A program made the translations under genes and the position numbers. From assembly GCF_019679435.2 (NCBI RefSeq), contig NZ_CP139781.1, positions 2,604,001 to 2,668,000 on the forward strand: DNA of 64,000 bases, written 5' to 3'. The notes under the pieces were generated by a model. The model saw nothing but the letters and a program-made list of their open reading frames with translations. It did not search any database and was not told the origin of the DNA. Positions 44,045 through 53,792 of the stretch are shown here, piece by piece. Positions within the stretch are counted from its first letter, which is position 1, and the number at the start of each line of letters is the position of its first letter. The DNA is from Actomonas aquatica (lineage in GTDB: Bacteria; Verrucomicrobiota; Verrucomicrobiia; Opitutales; Opitutaceae).

Positions 44045-45229
44045 TCAGAAGAACTTTTTGGCCTTCTCGAACCAGCTTTCTTCGGTCGGTTGATCAGCGT
44101 CGCCGCTCACCTTGGCGAACTCCTCGAGCAGGCGGCGTTGCTCGTCGCTGAGCTTCTTCGGCACTTCGACGTGCACGCGCACGAGCTGGTCGCCCTGCGC
44201 ACCGCCTTGGCGCAGCGATGGCATACCCTTGCCGCGCAGCCGGAAGGTGGTGCCGCTCTGCGTCGCCGCCGGGATCTTGAGCGAGGCTTTGCCAAAGAGA
44301 GTCGGCACTTCGATCGTGCCGCCGAGGGTGGCGAGGGTGAACTTGATCGGGATCTCGCAGAAGAGGTCCTGGCCGTGGCGTTCGAAGATCTCGTGTTCCT
44401 TGACCGTGAGCACGATGTAGAGGTCGCCCGGTTGGCCACCACCCACGCCGGCTTCGCCGTTGCCGACGGAACGCAGGCGGGAACCCGTGTCGACGCCGGC
44501 CGGGATCTTGACGTTGATCTTGGCCGTCTTGGCTTCGCGACCTTCACCGCGGCAGCGCGCGCAGACCTTTTCGATCTTCGTGCCGGAGCCACCGCAGGTC
44601 GGGCAGGTCTGGCGGAAGGTGATGATACCGCCGCTGCGTCGCACCTGACCCACGCCACCGCAGGTCGGGCAGGTCACGCGCTTCGAGCCGGGCTCGGCGC
44701 CGCTGCCGTTGCAGCGTTCGCAGGCCATGGCCTTGCGGAAGGAGAGTTCCTTTTCGACGCCCTTGGCCGCTTCGACGAGGGTGATTTCGAGGTCGTAGCG
44801 CAGGTCAGCGCCATCCTGGCCACCGCCGGCACCACCACCGCCACCGCCGCCGAACATCTCTTCAAAGATACCGCCGCCACCCCCGCCTCCTCCGCCGCCG
44901 CCGAAGACTTCGCGGAAGATGTCGAACGGGTCGTGGAAACCACCGCCGCCACCGCCACCGCCGAAGCCGCCCATGCCACCCGGACCGCGGCCAGCGCCGC
45001 CGCCTTCAAAGGCCGCATGACCATAGCGGTCGTAGGCCGCGCGCTTCTGCGGGTCCTTGAGCACCTCGTAAGCGTGCGAGATCTCCTTGAACTTCTCCTC
45101 GGCCTCCTTGTTGCCCGGGTTCTTGTCCGGGTGATACTTCACCGCCTGCTTGCGGTAAGCTTTCTTGAGGTCGCCCTCGGAGACGTCGCGGGAGACGCCC
45201 AGTAGTTCGTAAAAGTCGGTTTTCGCCAT
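44045..45229 (-). CDS. dnaJ: Chaperone protein DnaJ
   Basis: A 394-residue Hsp40 that stimulates DnaK ATPase. The J domain (residues 1-70) has [19 protein letters not shown] with the HPD motif. A long Gly-rich linker follows ([38 protein letters not shown]), then four zinc-binding CxxCxGxG repeats ([32 protein letters not shown]) and the two C-terminal substrate-binding domains. ATG 45229 gives the standard N-terminus. It follows grpE by 22 nt. dnaK and hrcA are not in the window. Confidence 0.97.
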   Translation of the reverse strand: MAKTDFYELLGVSRDVSEGDLKKAYRKQAVKYHPDKNPGNKEAEEKFKEISHAYEVLKDPQKRAAYDRYGHAAFEGGGAGRGPGGMGGFGGGGGGGGFHDPFDIFREVFGGGGGGGGGGGIFEEMFGGGGGGGAGGGQDGADLRYDLEITLVEAAKGVEKELSFRKAMACERCNGSGAEPGSKRVTCPTCGGVGQVRRSGGIITFRQTCPTCGGSGTKIEKVCARCRGEGREAKTAKINVKIPAGVDTGSRLRSVGNGEAGVGGGQPGDLYIVLTVKEHEIFERHGQDLFCEIPIKFTLATLGGTIEVPTLFGKASLKIPAATQSGTTFRLRGKGMPSLRQGGAQGDQLVRVHVEVPKKLSDEQRRLLEEFAKVSGDADQPTEESWFEKAKKFF

Positions 45230-45251
45230 GATGTCGGGGGATGCGCGCCGC

Positions 45252-45890
45252 TCAGGATTCGCTCTTCGCGTCGTCGCTGGCCGGACCACCCGACACGATG
45301 ACGGAGGCCGGGCGCAACAGGCGGCCATTGAGGGTGTAGCCGACTCGGATCACTTGGAGCACCTTGCCCTCCTCCACCTCGTCGCTCGGCTGCTGCGACA
45401 TGGCTTCGTGCAGGTTGGGGTCAAAGTCGCCGCCGACCGGGTTGACCTCTTTAAGGCCGTGGTTGCCGAGCGCCGTCTTGAATTGATTGGCCACCATCTC
45501 GACGCCGTCGGTGAGTGACTTGAGCTCAGCGTTGGGCGCCTTGGCGGCGAGAAGCGCGAACCCGAGATTGTCGAGCACCGGCATCAGCTCCTCGACAACG
45601 TTGGCCGCCGCATAGGCGCGCAGGTCATCGCGCTCGCGGGCGGTGCGGCGACGGAAATTCTCGAGGTCGGCCACGGCGCGCAGGTGCGCTTCCTTGGCGC
45701 TGGTCGCATCTTGGCGAGCCTTCTCCAGCAGCTCTTCGAGCGTGGGTTCGACCTCAACCGAGGCGTTCTCGGTCGGGGTGGTTTCGGTGGCATCGGACGA
45801 TGCCGCTGCGGCCGCAGACGAAGTCTCGGTGCCCTCGATGATGGGCTCTTCGCTCTCGTTGGAATCGGTCTTGGACGTGGTATCGTTCAT
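45252..45890 (-). CDS. grpE: Nucleotide exchange factor GrpE
   Basis: A 212-residue cochaperone that releases ADP from DnaK. The N-terminal ~60 residues are acidic and disordered; a long coiled coil follows ([35 protein letters not shown]), then the beta domain with [48 protein letters not shown], the family signature. It lies 22 nt upstream of dnaJ and 25 nt downstream of the AsmA-like gene, so these are probably co-transcribed. Confidence 0.96.
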   Translation of the reverse strand: MNDTTSKTDSNESEEPIIEGTETSSAAAAASSDATETTPTENASVEVEPTLEELLEKARQDATSAKEAHLRAVADLENFRRRTARERDDLRAYAAANVVEELMPVLDNLGFALLAAKAPNAELKSLTDGVEMVANQFKTALGNHGLKEVNPVGGDFDPNLHEAMSQQPSDEVEEGKVLQVIRVGYTLNGRLLRPASVIVSGGPASDDAKSES

Positions 45891-45915
45891 TGCAAAGGGT
45901 CAGAATAAGCTACGG

Positions 45916-46719
45916 TCAGGGCTTTTGTTCAAGTGTGCGCAGCAGGGAATTGAGCAGACCGCCGGCCTGATTGAGCAGCTGGTTAAGCTGGGAATCGCCC
46001 GCGGTCGCGCCCTGCACGGCCTCGCTGTTGAGCAGCGCGCGCCAAAGCGCGGGGGATTGCAGCAGGCGGGTCACGAGCGCCTGCGACAACAGGTCCTGCG
46101 CCTCGCGCACGTTCTCATAATCTCCCTCCCAATCGAGCTGCTCCACCAGGCGATCGAGCGTGGCATGGCCGGGTTGCAGGACCTCCACGCGGCCGATTCT
46201 CAGGTGCAGTTTACGCACCAACACGGCCTGCGGGCCGTCCCCGATCATGGGCAGCGCGGCGAGCGCTGTGGGTGGTTCACCGGTCGGGACCACCGGGACG
46301 ATGGAGGCCGCGAATCCTTCACCAAAGGCCTGCGCGTTGGAGGTGCCGTCGGGGCCGATGACGATCACGAGGTGGGCGATTTCGACGGTGAGTTCATCCA
46401 CCACGAACTCCTCGCGGGTGGCCGACATCGTTTCGAGCCGGCCTTCAAAATGCGGGATTTCAACAAAACGGCCGCCGCCCCAAATCCCGGGATTGTCGAT
46501 CTCCACCCCGCCGCCGGAAAAACGACCCGAGACGGGGTTGAAGGCCAGGCGCTGCACCTCGGTCGCAAAACCACTGCGCTGCGCCAGCACCCGTTCCACG
46601 CCCGTCGGCAGCAAAAGCATCCACGCCAGCACGACCGCCGCGGACAGCACGACCATGAACAGGATCAGCTTGCCGAAGGCGCCGCCGTGTTGGGAGGACG
46701 GCTGGAAACGGGAACGCAT
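45916..46719 (-). CDS. AsmA-like membrane-anchored hypothetical protein
   Basis: A 267-residue protein with one N-terminal membrane anchor (KLILFMVVLSAAVVLAWMLLL). The following domain has the AsmA/DUF748-like pattern: FATEVQRLAFNPVSGRFSGGGVEIDNPGIWGGGRFVEIPHFEGRLE, in which 'l..n.f.g...g....n.g..a....v' repeats. The C-terminal third is helical. AsmA-like proteins span the periplasm and are linked to lipid transport or envelope assembly. It lies between manA and grpE on the same strand with short gaps (60 and 25 nt). Assignment is by pattern only. Confidence 0.7.
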   Translation of the reverse strand: MRSRFQPSSQHGGAFGKLILFMVVLSAAVVLAWMLLLPTGVERVLAQRSGFATEVQRLAFNPVSGRFSGGGVEIDNPGIWGGGRFVEIPHFEGRLETMSATREEFVVDELTVEIAHLVIVIGPDGTSNAQAFGEGFAASIVPVVPTGEPPTALAALPMIGDGPQAVLVRKLHLRIGRVEVLQPGHATLDRLVEQLDWEGDYENVREAQDLLSQALVTRLLQSPALWRALLNSEAVQGATAGDSQLNQLLNQAGGLLNSLLRTLEQKP

Positions 46720-46779
46720 GTGGTGGGCGGAGGGAGGAACGAGGACGGAAGCCGGAGTCGAGGCAACGCCGGGAACGGC

Positions 46780-47733
46780 TCAGGCGAAGTTCTCGGTGAT
46801 GAGCAACAGGCTGTCTGCGGTGGCGGTGAGCTTGAACTCCCCGGCGTAAGGCAGCAGGGCGTTGTCGCCCTTGGTCAGCGTGTCGGCGGCAGCATCATTC
46901 ACCGTAACCACGCCGCTCACCACACTGGCGAGACGTGGCTGTTCACCGGCGGCGAAGGACACCGACTCACCGGCGGCCAGCGGCACGCGGCGGATGCGGA
47001 ATTCCTGACTGTCGGCGATCACCGCGTCCTCGCGGGCGGCGCGCACGGGTTCCGGCTCGAAGAGGTCCCAGTCGATCGACGCCAAGGACTCGGCGATGTG
47101 CAGCTGGCGAGGTTTGCCGTCGAGACCCATGCGACCCCAGTCATACACGCGGTAGGTGGTGTCGGAGTTCTGCTGGATCTCGAGAATCAGGTTGCCGCCA
47201 TCAATGGCGTGGACCGTGCCGCTGTGCACCAGGATCGAGTCGCCCGCCTGCACCGGGAAGCGGTGCACGCAGTCTTCCAAGGTGTTGTCGACCAAGGCCG
47301 ACGCGAAAGCGCCGCGGGTCGCGCCCTTTTTCAGGCCCACGATGAGACCGGCCTCGCCCGTCGTCTCGGCGATATACCAGTTCTCCGTCTTCGGCTCGCC
47401 GCCCATGGCCGGAGCGATCTCCGCCGGCGGGTGCACCTGCAGGCTCAGGCGCTCGCGGCAGTCGAGCCACTTGATCAAAATCGGGAACGGGCGATCCGCC
47501 GGATAATCCGGCCCCATGAGCGCCGCGCCGTGCTGGTCGATCGCCTCGCGGATGCTCAGACCGTCGCAGGTGCCGCCGACGAGAACCGATTGGGCTTCCG
47601 GGCGGTCCACGACCTCCCAGCTTTCGCCGATCGGACCTTCGCGCGGCAAAGTGCGACCGAGCGCCGTCTCCAGCACCCGACCACCCCACACACGATCTTG
47701 GTAAAGCGGTTGAAAGCGAATGACTTCTTGCAT
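46780..47733 (-). CDS. manA: Mannose-6-phosphate isomerase, class I (short type)
   Basis: A 317-residue zinc enzyme that interconverts mannose-6-phosphate and fructose-6-phosphate. Metal ligands appear in RLSLQVHPPAEIA (Gln and His), in EDCVHRFPVQAGDSILVHSGTVHAI (His), and in ETGEAGLIVG-type elements. The N-terminal FQPLYQDRVWGGRVLETALGRTLPREGPIGESWEVVDRPEAQS is typical of the Bacillus-like short class I enzyme. ATG 47733 fits; the frame upstream is not conserved. It is divergent from ftsK with a 127-nt gap. Confidence 0.93.
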   Translation of the reverse strand: MQEVIRFQPLYQDRVWGGRVLETALGRTLPREGPIGESWEVVDRPEAQSVLVGGTCDGLSIREAIDQHGAALMGPDYPADRPFPILIKWLDCRERLSLQVHPPAEIAPAMGGEPKTENWYIAETTGEAGLIVGLKKGATRGAFASALVDNTLEDCVHRFPVQAGDSILVHSGTVHAIDGGNLILEIQQNSDTTYRVYDWGRMGLDGKPRQLHIAESLASIDWDLFEPEPVRAAREDAVIADSQEFRIRRVPLAAGESVSFAAGEQPRLASVVSGVVTVNDAAADTLTKGDNALLPYAGEFKLTATADSLLLITENFA

Positions 47734-47860
47734 GTGAACAGAGCGTATAATTCCAAAAGCCCCGAGTGGGCTATTTACATTTGACCGGGCTGGTGGCAGA
47801 GCTGAAATCCCCGCAATCGCCACCCGGTGGTGAGAGTTAGAGGCGGGAGCCTCAACAGAC

Positions 47861-50437
47861 ATGGCCAAGTCCCGGACTTCAAAACAAAAGACCCGTCACG
47901 CCGGATTCCAACCGCCACGCTATCGCCCAGCGTGGTTTGTTGCCGTGCTGTGCCTCTTGCTCGGCCTCTGGCTGACCGTGGCCTATCTCGATTACAGCCC
48001 TCTCCAGGAAGGTTATTTCTACAACAACGCCACCACTCCAACCGACCGCAACCTGGTCGGCAAAATCGGTGCCGATGTGGCACACCTGAGCTTCGTGTGG
48101 TTTGGCCTCGGCGCCTGGCTCATCCCCTTCTTTTCCTTTTGGTCACTCTGGGTGGCCGTGCGCAACGCCCGTCGCCTCGCCTTCACCCGCTTCACCGCCA
48201 TGCTGCTGGCCATCGCTTCGGCCTGCGGCGTCGCGGCCATGATCAAGCTGCACTCCTTCGCCGACAGCCAGTTCTTCCCCGAGGGCCGCCTCGGCGGAGT
48301 GCTCGGTCACTGGATCTACGACGGCATGCTCTCCGAGACAGTCGGTGTCTTTGGCTCCGCTTCGCTGCTGACCACCATCTACGTCGTCGCACTGATCTTC
48401 ATCTTCACCCGCGACATCGCCGCCCAATTTGAGCGCGCCATCTCCGGCTTCCACGACTGGCGCGCCAATCGCGCCGAGCGCGCGGCGGAGCGCAAAGAGG
48501 AAAAACGCCTCGCGAAGGAGGCCAAAGCCAAAGCCAAAGAAGAAGAGAAAGCGGTCCGCGAAGAGGCCAAGCGTCTCGAAAAGGAACGTATCGCCGCCGC
48601 CAAAGAAGCGGCCAAGGAAGCTAAGAAAGCCGGCAAGGAAGTCGCCAAGCAGGACATCAAACTTGCCCCCGGCACCTCCAGCGACGATCCGCTCGCCAAG
48701 GCCCCCGCCAAACGCGAAGCCCCGCCACCCGCGCCGGAGCCGGAACCTGAGCCCGAACCCAAGCCGCCGCCGCCGAAAGTCGTTGGCCTCACCCTTGGCA
48801 AACCTTCCACCGCGCCAGACAGCCCGGTTCTCGCCACCGGCGAGGGCAAAAAGATGGAGCTCCAGATCGTTAAAGCCGAGGAGCTCAAAAAAGCCCGCGG
48901 GGTCAACACGCCCAAGTCCGACGGCGATTACCGCTTCCCGCCCCTCAAGTTGCTGGCCGATCCCGCCACGCCGCACGAGGACAACACCGAGGAGGAGCAC
49001 CAGCGCAACGCCGAGAACCTCCTGCGCATCCTCGAAGAATTTAACGTCAAGGTCTCCATCGGCGAGATCCACGTCGGCCCCGTCATCACCCGCTACGAGG
49101 TGAAGCCCGCCCCCGGCGTGCGCGTCGAAAAGATCGCCGGCCTCGACAAAAACATCGCTCTCGGCATGCGCGCCCAGTCCGTGCGCATTCTCGCCCCCAT
49201 CCCGGGCAAGGCCGCCGTCGGCGTCGAGGTGCCCAATCAGCACCCCACCCCGGTCGGCATGCGTGAGATCCTCGAGTCGACCGACTGGAACGGCCACAAG
49301 GCCGAGCTGCCCATCGCCCTCGGCAAAGACGTCTCCGGCAAGCCGCTCGTCTCCGACCTCGCCAAGATGCCCCACTTGCTCATCGCCGGTGCCACCGGCT
49401 CGGGCAAATCGGTCTGCATCAACTCCATCGTTTCCTCCATCCTCTACTCCAAGAGCCCGCGGGACGTGCGCCTCATCATGGTCGACCCCAAGGTGGTCGA
49501 ACTGAAGGTGTTCAACACCCTGCCCCACATGCTCATCCCGGTGGTGACCGAACCCAAGAAGGTCCCCGGCGCCCTCAAGTGGCTGCTCAGCGAGATGGAG
49601 CAACGCTACCAGATCTTCGCCAAGTGCAACGTCCGCAACATCGTCGGTTACAACAACCGCAAGAAGCGTGACGCCAAACCCGACTTGCCCGAGCAACCGC
49701 CCGAGTCGCAAACCGGCCTGCCCGGCGTCGACCCGGCCCTCGACGACGAGATCGAGTTGCCGGATCACCTCCCCTACATCGTCGCCATCATCGACGAACT
49801 CGCCGACCTCATGATGGTCGCCCCGGCCGAGATCGAGACCTCGATCGCCCGCCTCGCGCAGCTCGCCCGCGCCGCCGGCATCCACCTCATCATCGCCACC
49901 CAGCGCCCGTCCGTGAACGTCATCACCGGCGTCATCAAGGCCAACCTCCCGTCCCGCATCGCCTTCCAGGTCGCCTCCCAAGTCGACTCCCGCACCATTC
50001 TCGACACCAAGGGCGCCGACAACCTCATCGGCCGCGGGGACATGCTCTTCTCGCCCCCCGGCACTGCCCGCCTCGTGCGCGCTCAGGGCGCCTTCTGCTC
50101 CGACGACGAGGTCATGGCCATCGTTGAGTTCATGCAGACCAACGGTCCGCCCCAATACGCCCAGGACGTGCAGGCGCAGATCGATCGCGCCGGCTCCGAC
50201 GACGATGGCGGTGACGGTGGCGACGGTGATCTCGGCGACGACGAGGAGCTCTACCAACAGGCCCTCGGCGTGCTCAAATCGAGCAAGCGTGCCTCCACCT
50301 CCAACATCCAGCGCCGCCTGCGCATCGGCTACAACCGCGCCGCCCGCATCATGGATCTCTTGGAAGACAAAGGCATCGTCGGCCCCGAAAACGGCTCCAG
50401 CCCCCGCGAGATCCTCGTCGACCTCGACAGCCTTTAA
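47861..50437 (+). CDS. ftsK: DNA translocase FtsK/SpoIIIE
   Basis: An 858-residue septal DNA pump that clears chromosome termini at division. Four N-terminal membrane helices (residues ~20-200) are followed by a charged Lys/Ala/Glu-rich linker (EKRLAKEAKAKAKEEEK and so on) and the motor. The Walker A loop is LLIAGATGSGKSVCIN near residue 509, Walker B is YIVAIIDELADLMM, and the C-terminal gamma winged helix (LYQQALGVLKSSKRASTSNIQRRLRIGYNRAARIMD) reads KOPS-type sequences. The linker is shorter than in E. coli FtsK. Length matches the Gram-positive-like size class. Confidence 0.97.
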   Translation: MAKSRTSKQKTRHAGFQPPRYRPAWFVAVLCLLLGLWLTVAYLDYSPLQEGYFYNNATTPTDRNLVGKIGADVAHLSFVWFGLGAWLIPFFSFWSLWVAVRNARRLAFTRFTAMLLAIASACGVAAMIKLHSFADSQFFPEGRLGGVLGHWIYDGMLSETVGVFGSASLLTTIYVVALIFIFTRDIAAQFERAISGFHDWRANRAERAAERKEEKRLAKEAKAKAKEEEKAVREEAKRLEKERIAAAKEAAKEAKKAGKEVAKQDIKLAPGTSSDDPLAKAPAKREAPPPAPEPEPEPEPKPPPPKVVGLTLGKPSTAPDSPVLATGEGKKMELQIVKAEELKKARGVNTPKSDGDYRFPPLKLLADPATPHEDNTEEEHQRNAENLLRILEEFNVKVSIGEIHVGPVITRYEVKPAPGVRVEKIAGLDKNIALGMRAQSVRILAPIPGKAAVGVEVPNQHPTPVGMREILESTDWNGHKAELPIALGKDVSGKPLVSDLAKMPHLLIAGATGSGKSVCINSIVSSILYSKSPRDVRLIMVDPKVVELKVFNTLPHMLIPVVTEPKKVPGALKWLLSEMEQRYQIFAKCNVRNIVGYNNRKKRDAKPDLPEQPPESQTGLPGVDPALDDEIELPDHLPYIVAIIDELADLMMVAPAEIETSIARLAQLARAAGIHLIIATQRPSVNVITGVIKANLPSRIAFQVASQVDSRTILDTKGADNLIGRGDMLFSPPGTARLVRAQGAFCSDDEVMAIVEFMQTNGPPQYAQDVQAQIDRAGSDDDGGDGGDGDLGDDEELYQQALGVLKSSKRASTSNIQRRLRIGYNRAARIMDLLEDKGIVGPENGSSPREILVDLDSL

Positions 50438-50558
50438 GCCACGCAACGGCTGTTACCGTGTTCCGGCCGCGCTTTTTCACGGCTTTCCCGCATTGTCTGT
50501 TGTCGCTGCCCACGGAACGTGGTTTGCATCCTGAGTTTAATCCCCCTTCTTAAATACC

Positions 50559-51365
50559 ATGCAGAATATCGGCGAACGACTGGAAGAAGCACGCAAGCGT
50601 AAGGGCATTTCCATTCGCGAGGCAGCTGAAGCGACCAAGGTGCGGGGCGACTACCTGCACAAGTTCGAGAGCAACCAGTTCGATATCAACCTGCCCGACA
50701 TCTACGTCCGCGGCTTCCTGCGCAACTACGCTCACTTTCTGAATCTTCCGGCCGAGAAGATCATCAACGACTACAATTCTCTCGGCCACGGCGGCAGCGC
50801 CACCAGCAGCCGCCCCAAGCCGCTCAATCGTGAAACCTACGGTCGCATGGACCTCACGGTATCCTCGTCGAAAGATTCGGGCCGCGAAGACGATGACGAC
50901 GGTGAGGCCGGCGCTGACAGCGAAGGCGACAATCCCGCCACCTTTAAACCCAAGCCTGGCGCCCTGCCTTACGTCGACAAGGCGCTGCTGGTCAAAGGCA
51001 GCGTCCTCGTCGCCGCGGTGGTGGCCCTGATCGTTTTGGTCGTCATCACCGTGCGCGCCTTCAGCGGCGGCGGTGAGGACAACGTCGCGACCGACGACAC
51101 CGCCACCCAACAAGTGGCTTCAGATCCCACCATCGTCGTGCACGCCCTCGGCAATGTGCGGGTGAAGATCGTCGAGGAATCCACCGGGGTCGAAATTTTC
51201 CAAGGTGCCATCACGCGCGGCGACTCCCGCACCTTCCCCAAGAACGGTCAGCTGCTCTTCACCGCCGACCCGATGGAAAACGTCGAAGTCGAAATCGATG
51301 GCTCCCGCAGCAACATCTCCGCCGAGACGGGCCTCCGCGGCCGCCAACGCGTCCGCATCGAATAA
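50559..51365 (+). CDS. RodZ-like helix-turn-helix membrane protein
   Basis: A 268-residue protein with a cytoplasmic HTH_25-type domain (IGERLEEARKRKGISIREAAEATKVRGDYLHKFESNQFDINLPDIYVRGFLRNYAHFLNLP), an acidic linker, one membrane helix (VKGSVLVAAVVALIVLVVITV, about 147-167) and a periplasmic DUF4115-like beta domain (VVHALGNVRVKIVEESTGVEIFQGAITRGDSRTF). This is the RodZ plan; RodZ links MreB to the wall machinery and sets rod shape. It follows ftsK by 121 nt, consistent with a cell-division or shape neighbourhood. Confidence 0.87.
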   Translation: MQNIGERLEEARKRKGISIREAAEATKVRGDYLHKFESNQFDINLPDIYVRGFLRNYAHFLNLPAEKIINDYNSLGHGGSATSSRPKPLNRETYGRMDLTVSSSKDSGREDDDDGEAGADSEGDNPATFKPKPGALPYVDKALLVKGSVLVAAVVALIVLVVITVRAFSGGGEDNVATDDTATQQVASDPTIVVHALGNVRVKIVEESTGVEIFQGAITRGDSRTFPKNGQLLFTADPMENVEVEIDGSRSNISAETGLRGRQRVRIE

Positions 51366-51396
51366 ACCTCCTCGAGAGCACTTTCCCCCTTCCCCC

Positions 51397-51567
51397 GTGG
51401 CCGAGGCATCCCTGCCTCGGCTTCGTCGTTTAGGCCGCGATCAGCGATCAGCTACCAGCCACCCAGCCACCAGCGATCAGCTACCAGCACCCAGCCACCA
51501 GCTACCAGCTACCAGCTACCAGCTCGCTACTCGCTACTCGCTACTCGCTACTCGCTACTCGCCGCTC
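51397..51567. repeat. Hairpin repeat followed by a heptanucleotide array
   Basis: 51397-51421 is a hairpin (stem GCCGAGGCA/TGCCTCGGC). 51437-51567 is an almost unbroken run of 7-bp units: GCGATCA, GCTACCA, GCCACCA, GCACCCA and five GCTACTC at the end (51526-51560), with one 8-bp slip near 51465. It fills the gap between the RodZ-like gene and the convergent hypothetical gene. Confidence 0.88.
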
Positions 51568-52237
51568 ACCGCAGCCCCACCGGGCGATCCAGCACTTCCT
51601 TCAAAATGATCGCCCGCCGCGCACTGCGCGAATCGCGCAGCGTCTTCAGGAAATCCCGATCGCTCATCATATCACCGCCTGTGTTCGCACCGTATGAGGC
51701 GGAGTGCTGCCGGCGGCGGCGTTTGCGATCCGTCGAGCCCGGCAACGCGCCTTTGACCCGCGATGCCATTGCCTCGGCTTCGCGTTGCTTGGCCTCCAGC
51801 TCCCGCATTTGCGCGGCCATGCGTTCGCCTCCTTCATTGCGCGGCAACGGCGGTGGCACCATCGGCTCCGGCCGGCGCACCTCACGCACCGGCTCTGGCT
51901 CCGGCTCGGGGATCCCCATCAGCTCACGCAACACCGGGGGAATGTCGCTGGCCGTCGGCTGCGGCCGCTCCGACTGAGGCGATTCACGACGCTGGCTCTG
52001 ACGCTGTTCCTGCTGGCCGCGTTGCTCGCGCAGCCGCCGCATGCGTTCGCGCACTTGGCGTGCTGCATCCGACTCGCCGCCCTGCTCCTCGCGTTTCCAA
52101 TCGATGGCTTTCCGCCCCGGCCGATCGCTCGGCTTCGGCTGATCGTCATCGCTATCCTTCTTCTGCTGCGTGAGCCACCAGGCAATGGACGACCCGATGA
52201 TCACCAGCAGTTGAATGTTATCGAAGATCCAATCCAT
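51566..52237 (-). CDS. Hypothetical membrane-anchored charged protein
   Basis: A 223-residue protein with one N-terminal hydrophobic segment (IFDNIQLLVIIGSSIAWWLTQQ) and then a highly charged, low-complexity region rich in Arg, Glu, Gln and Pro (RMRRLREQRGQQEQRQSQRRESPQSER), including a coiled-coil-like MAAQMRELEAKQREAEAMASR. No known domain is visible. It lies 48 nt downstream of floA on the same strand and may be a fourth member of that membrane cluster. The stop codon abuts the heptamer array. Confidence 0.7.
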   Translation of the reverse strand: MDWIFDNIQLLVIIGSSIAWWLTQQKKDSDDDQPKPSDRPGRKAIDWKREEQGGESDAARQVRERMRRLREQRGQQEQRQSQRRESPQSERPQPTASDIPPVLRELMGIPEPEPEPVREVRRPEPMVPPPLPRNEGGERMAAQMRELEAKQREAEAMASRVKGALPGSTDRKRRRRQHSASYGANTGGDMMSDRDFLKTLRDSRSARRAIILKEVLDRPVGLR

Positions 52238-52285
52238 CAGGCGGCTTTCGCTAGAGGCGTAACAAACGCGGAGGCCAACTCAGAC

Positions 52286-53305
52286 TCAGTTATTGGAGTT
52301 GTTGCCGTCCTCGTCGTCCGGCTCACCGATGGACTTCCGCATGTCGGTGTCGGCCTGGATGTTTTCCATCTTGTAGTAATCCATCACGCCCAGGTTACCC
52401 TTGCGGAAAGCCTCGGCCATGGCGAGCGGCACCTGTGCTTCGGCTTCGACCACCTTGGCGCGCATCTCTTCGACCTTGGCCTTCATCTCCTGCTCGACGG
52501 CGACGGCGGCCGCGCGACGGATTTCCGCCTGAGCCTGCGCGATCTTCTTGTTCGCCTCGGCCTGGGCCTCCTGCAGCTTGGCGCCCACGTTGTCGCCCAC
52601 ATCCACGTCGGCGATATCGATGGAAAGAATCTCAAACGCCGTGCCCACATCGAGACCACGCTTGAGCACGACCTTCGAAATGGCGTCCGGCGATTCGAGC
52701 ACGACCTTGTAGGTGTCGGCCGAACCAATGGTGGTCACAATACCTTCACCCACGCGGGCGATGATGGTCTCTTCCTTCGCACCACCCACAAAGCGGTCGA
52801 GGTTGGTCCGCACCGTGACGCGGGCGCGCACCTTCACCTGAATACCGTCCTTCGCCACACCATCGATGGTGTTGCGGCCGGCCTCCGGATTCGGACAATC
52901 AATGACCTTCGGGTCGACCGAGGTGCGCACCGCCTCCTCGACGCTCTTACCGGAGCCCTTGGTGGCGAGGTCGATGGCGCAAGCGCGTTGCCAGTCCAGC
53001 TCGATTTTGGCCTTCTGCGCCGCGATGAGCGCCTGCACGCAGGAGATCACGTTACCACCCGCCAGGTATTGGGATTCAATGTCGTTGATGCCGAGCGCCA
53101 GACCCGCCTTCACCGCGCGAATGCGCGCCTCGACGATCACCCCGTAGGGCACACCACGCAGGCGCATGGCAATCAGGTTGAAGGGGCTGACATAGGCCCC
53201 TGAGAGCGCGGCTTTCAGCCACACGTTGAAGAACGAAACAATCAGGCCGAAGAGGACCAGGCCGATGACTACGGCGACGATGAAAAGAATGAGTTTGATG
53301 TCCAT
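52286..53305 (-). CDS. floA: Flotillin-like protein FloA
   Basis: A 339-residue membrane scaffold of the YqfA/FloA type, which organises functional membrane microdomains. It has an N-terminal membrane segment ([25 protein letters not shown]), a PHB-like domain ([70 protein letters not shown]) and an Ala/Glu-rich coiled coil ([45 protein letters not shown]). These segments are highly conserved in the family. It follows the two NfeD genes, the standard yqeZ-yqfA order. Confidence 0.96.
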   Translation of the reverse strand: MDIKLILFIVAVVIGLVLFGLIVSFFNVWLKAALSGAYVSPFNLIAMRLRGVPYGVIVEARIRAVKAGLALGINDIESQYLAGGNVISCVQALIAAQKAKIELDWQRACAIDLATKGSGKSVEEAVRTSVDPKVIDCPNPEAGRNTIDGVAKDGIQVKVRARVTVRTNLDRFVGGAKEETIIARVGEGIVTTIGSADTYKVVLESPDAISKVVLKRGLDVGTAFEILSIDIADVDVGDNVGAKLQEAQAEANKKIAQAQAEIRRAAAVAVEQEMKAKVEEMRAKVVEAEAQVPLAMAEAFRKGNLGVMDYYKMENIQADTDMRKSIGEPDDEDGNNSNN

Positions 53306-53327
53306 GAGAGTGAGGTGCGAGTGGGGT

Positions 53328-53792
53328 TCATTCGGTGGGGATCACCACGACCCGGAAACTGTCGGTAGCGACAACCTTGATCGGAGTGTCCTCGTCCAAA
53401 AAGCCATTGCGGGAAAACGCCTCCACCTTGGTGCCGTCGATTTCGACCAGACCGGAAGGCGCGAGTTTCGTCACCGTTTTCCCAATACAGTCTTGGTAGT
53501 TGATCGTGCGCTCCTTCCCGGCGGTGCCCGAAATCACTTCGTTCAGGAACAACTTCCGTCCGGTCTTGGTTTTGGGCAGCACCGCAAACTCCAGCCACAA
53601 CATGATCGCGACGATCACTGCAGCGACCAATACCGCCACCGCGCCACCGCCGACGCCAAATTCGGAGAACGACAACACGCAACCAGCCAGCATCGCCAGC
53701 CCACCAATCACGCCAATGATCCCTCCCGGCAGAATGATCTCGGCGCTCAGCAGCACCATGCCGACCAAAAACAAAACCACGATCAGCGTCAT
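53328..53792 (-). CDS. Short NfeD-family membrane protein
   Basis: A 154-residue protein: two or three membrane helices ([38 protein letters not shown] and [20 protein letters not shown]) and a C-terminal OB-fold NfeD domain ([50 protein letters not shown]). NfeD OB domains bind flotillin-like proteins and affect their assembly. It overlaps the upstream long NfeD gene by 4 nt and lies 22 nt before floA, so it is co-transcribed. Confidence 0.93.
   Translation of the reverse strand: MTLIVVLFLVGMVLLSAEIILPGGIIGVIGGLAMLAGCVLSFSEFGVGGGAVAVLVAAVIVAIMLWLEFAVLPKTKTGRKLFLNEVISGTAGKERTINYQDCIGKTVTKLAPSGLVEIDGTKVEAFSRNGFLDEDTPIKVVATDSFRVVVIPTE

Noticed and set aside
45643..47784. 713-residue plus-strand open frame
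   Set aside because: Antisense to grpE, the AsmA-like gene and manA; no domain.
48143..50446. 767-residue minus-strand open frame
   Set aside because: Antisense to ftsK; low-complexity Gly/Asp/Glu composition.
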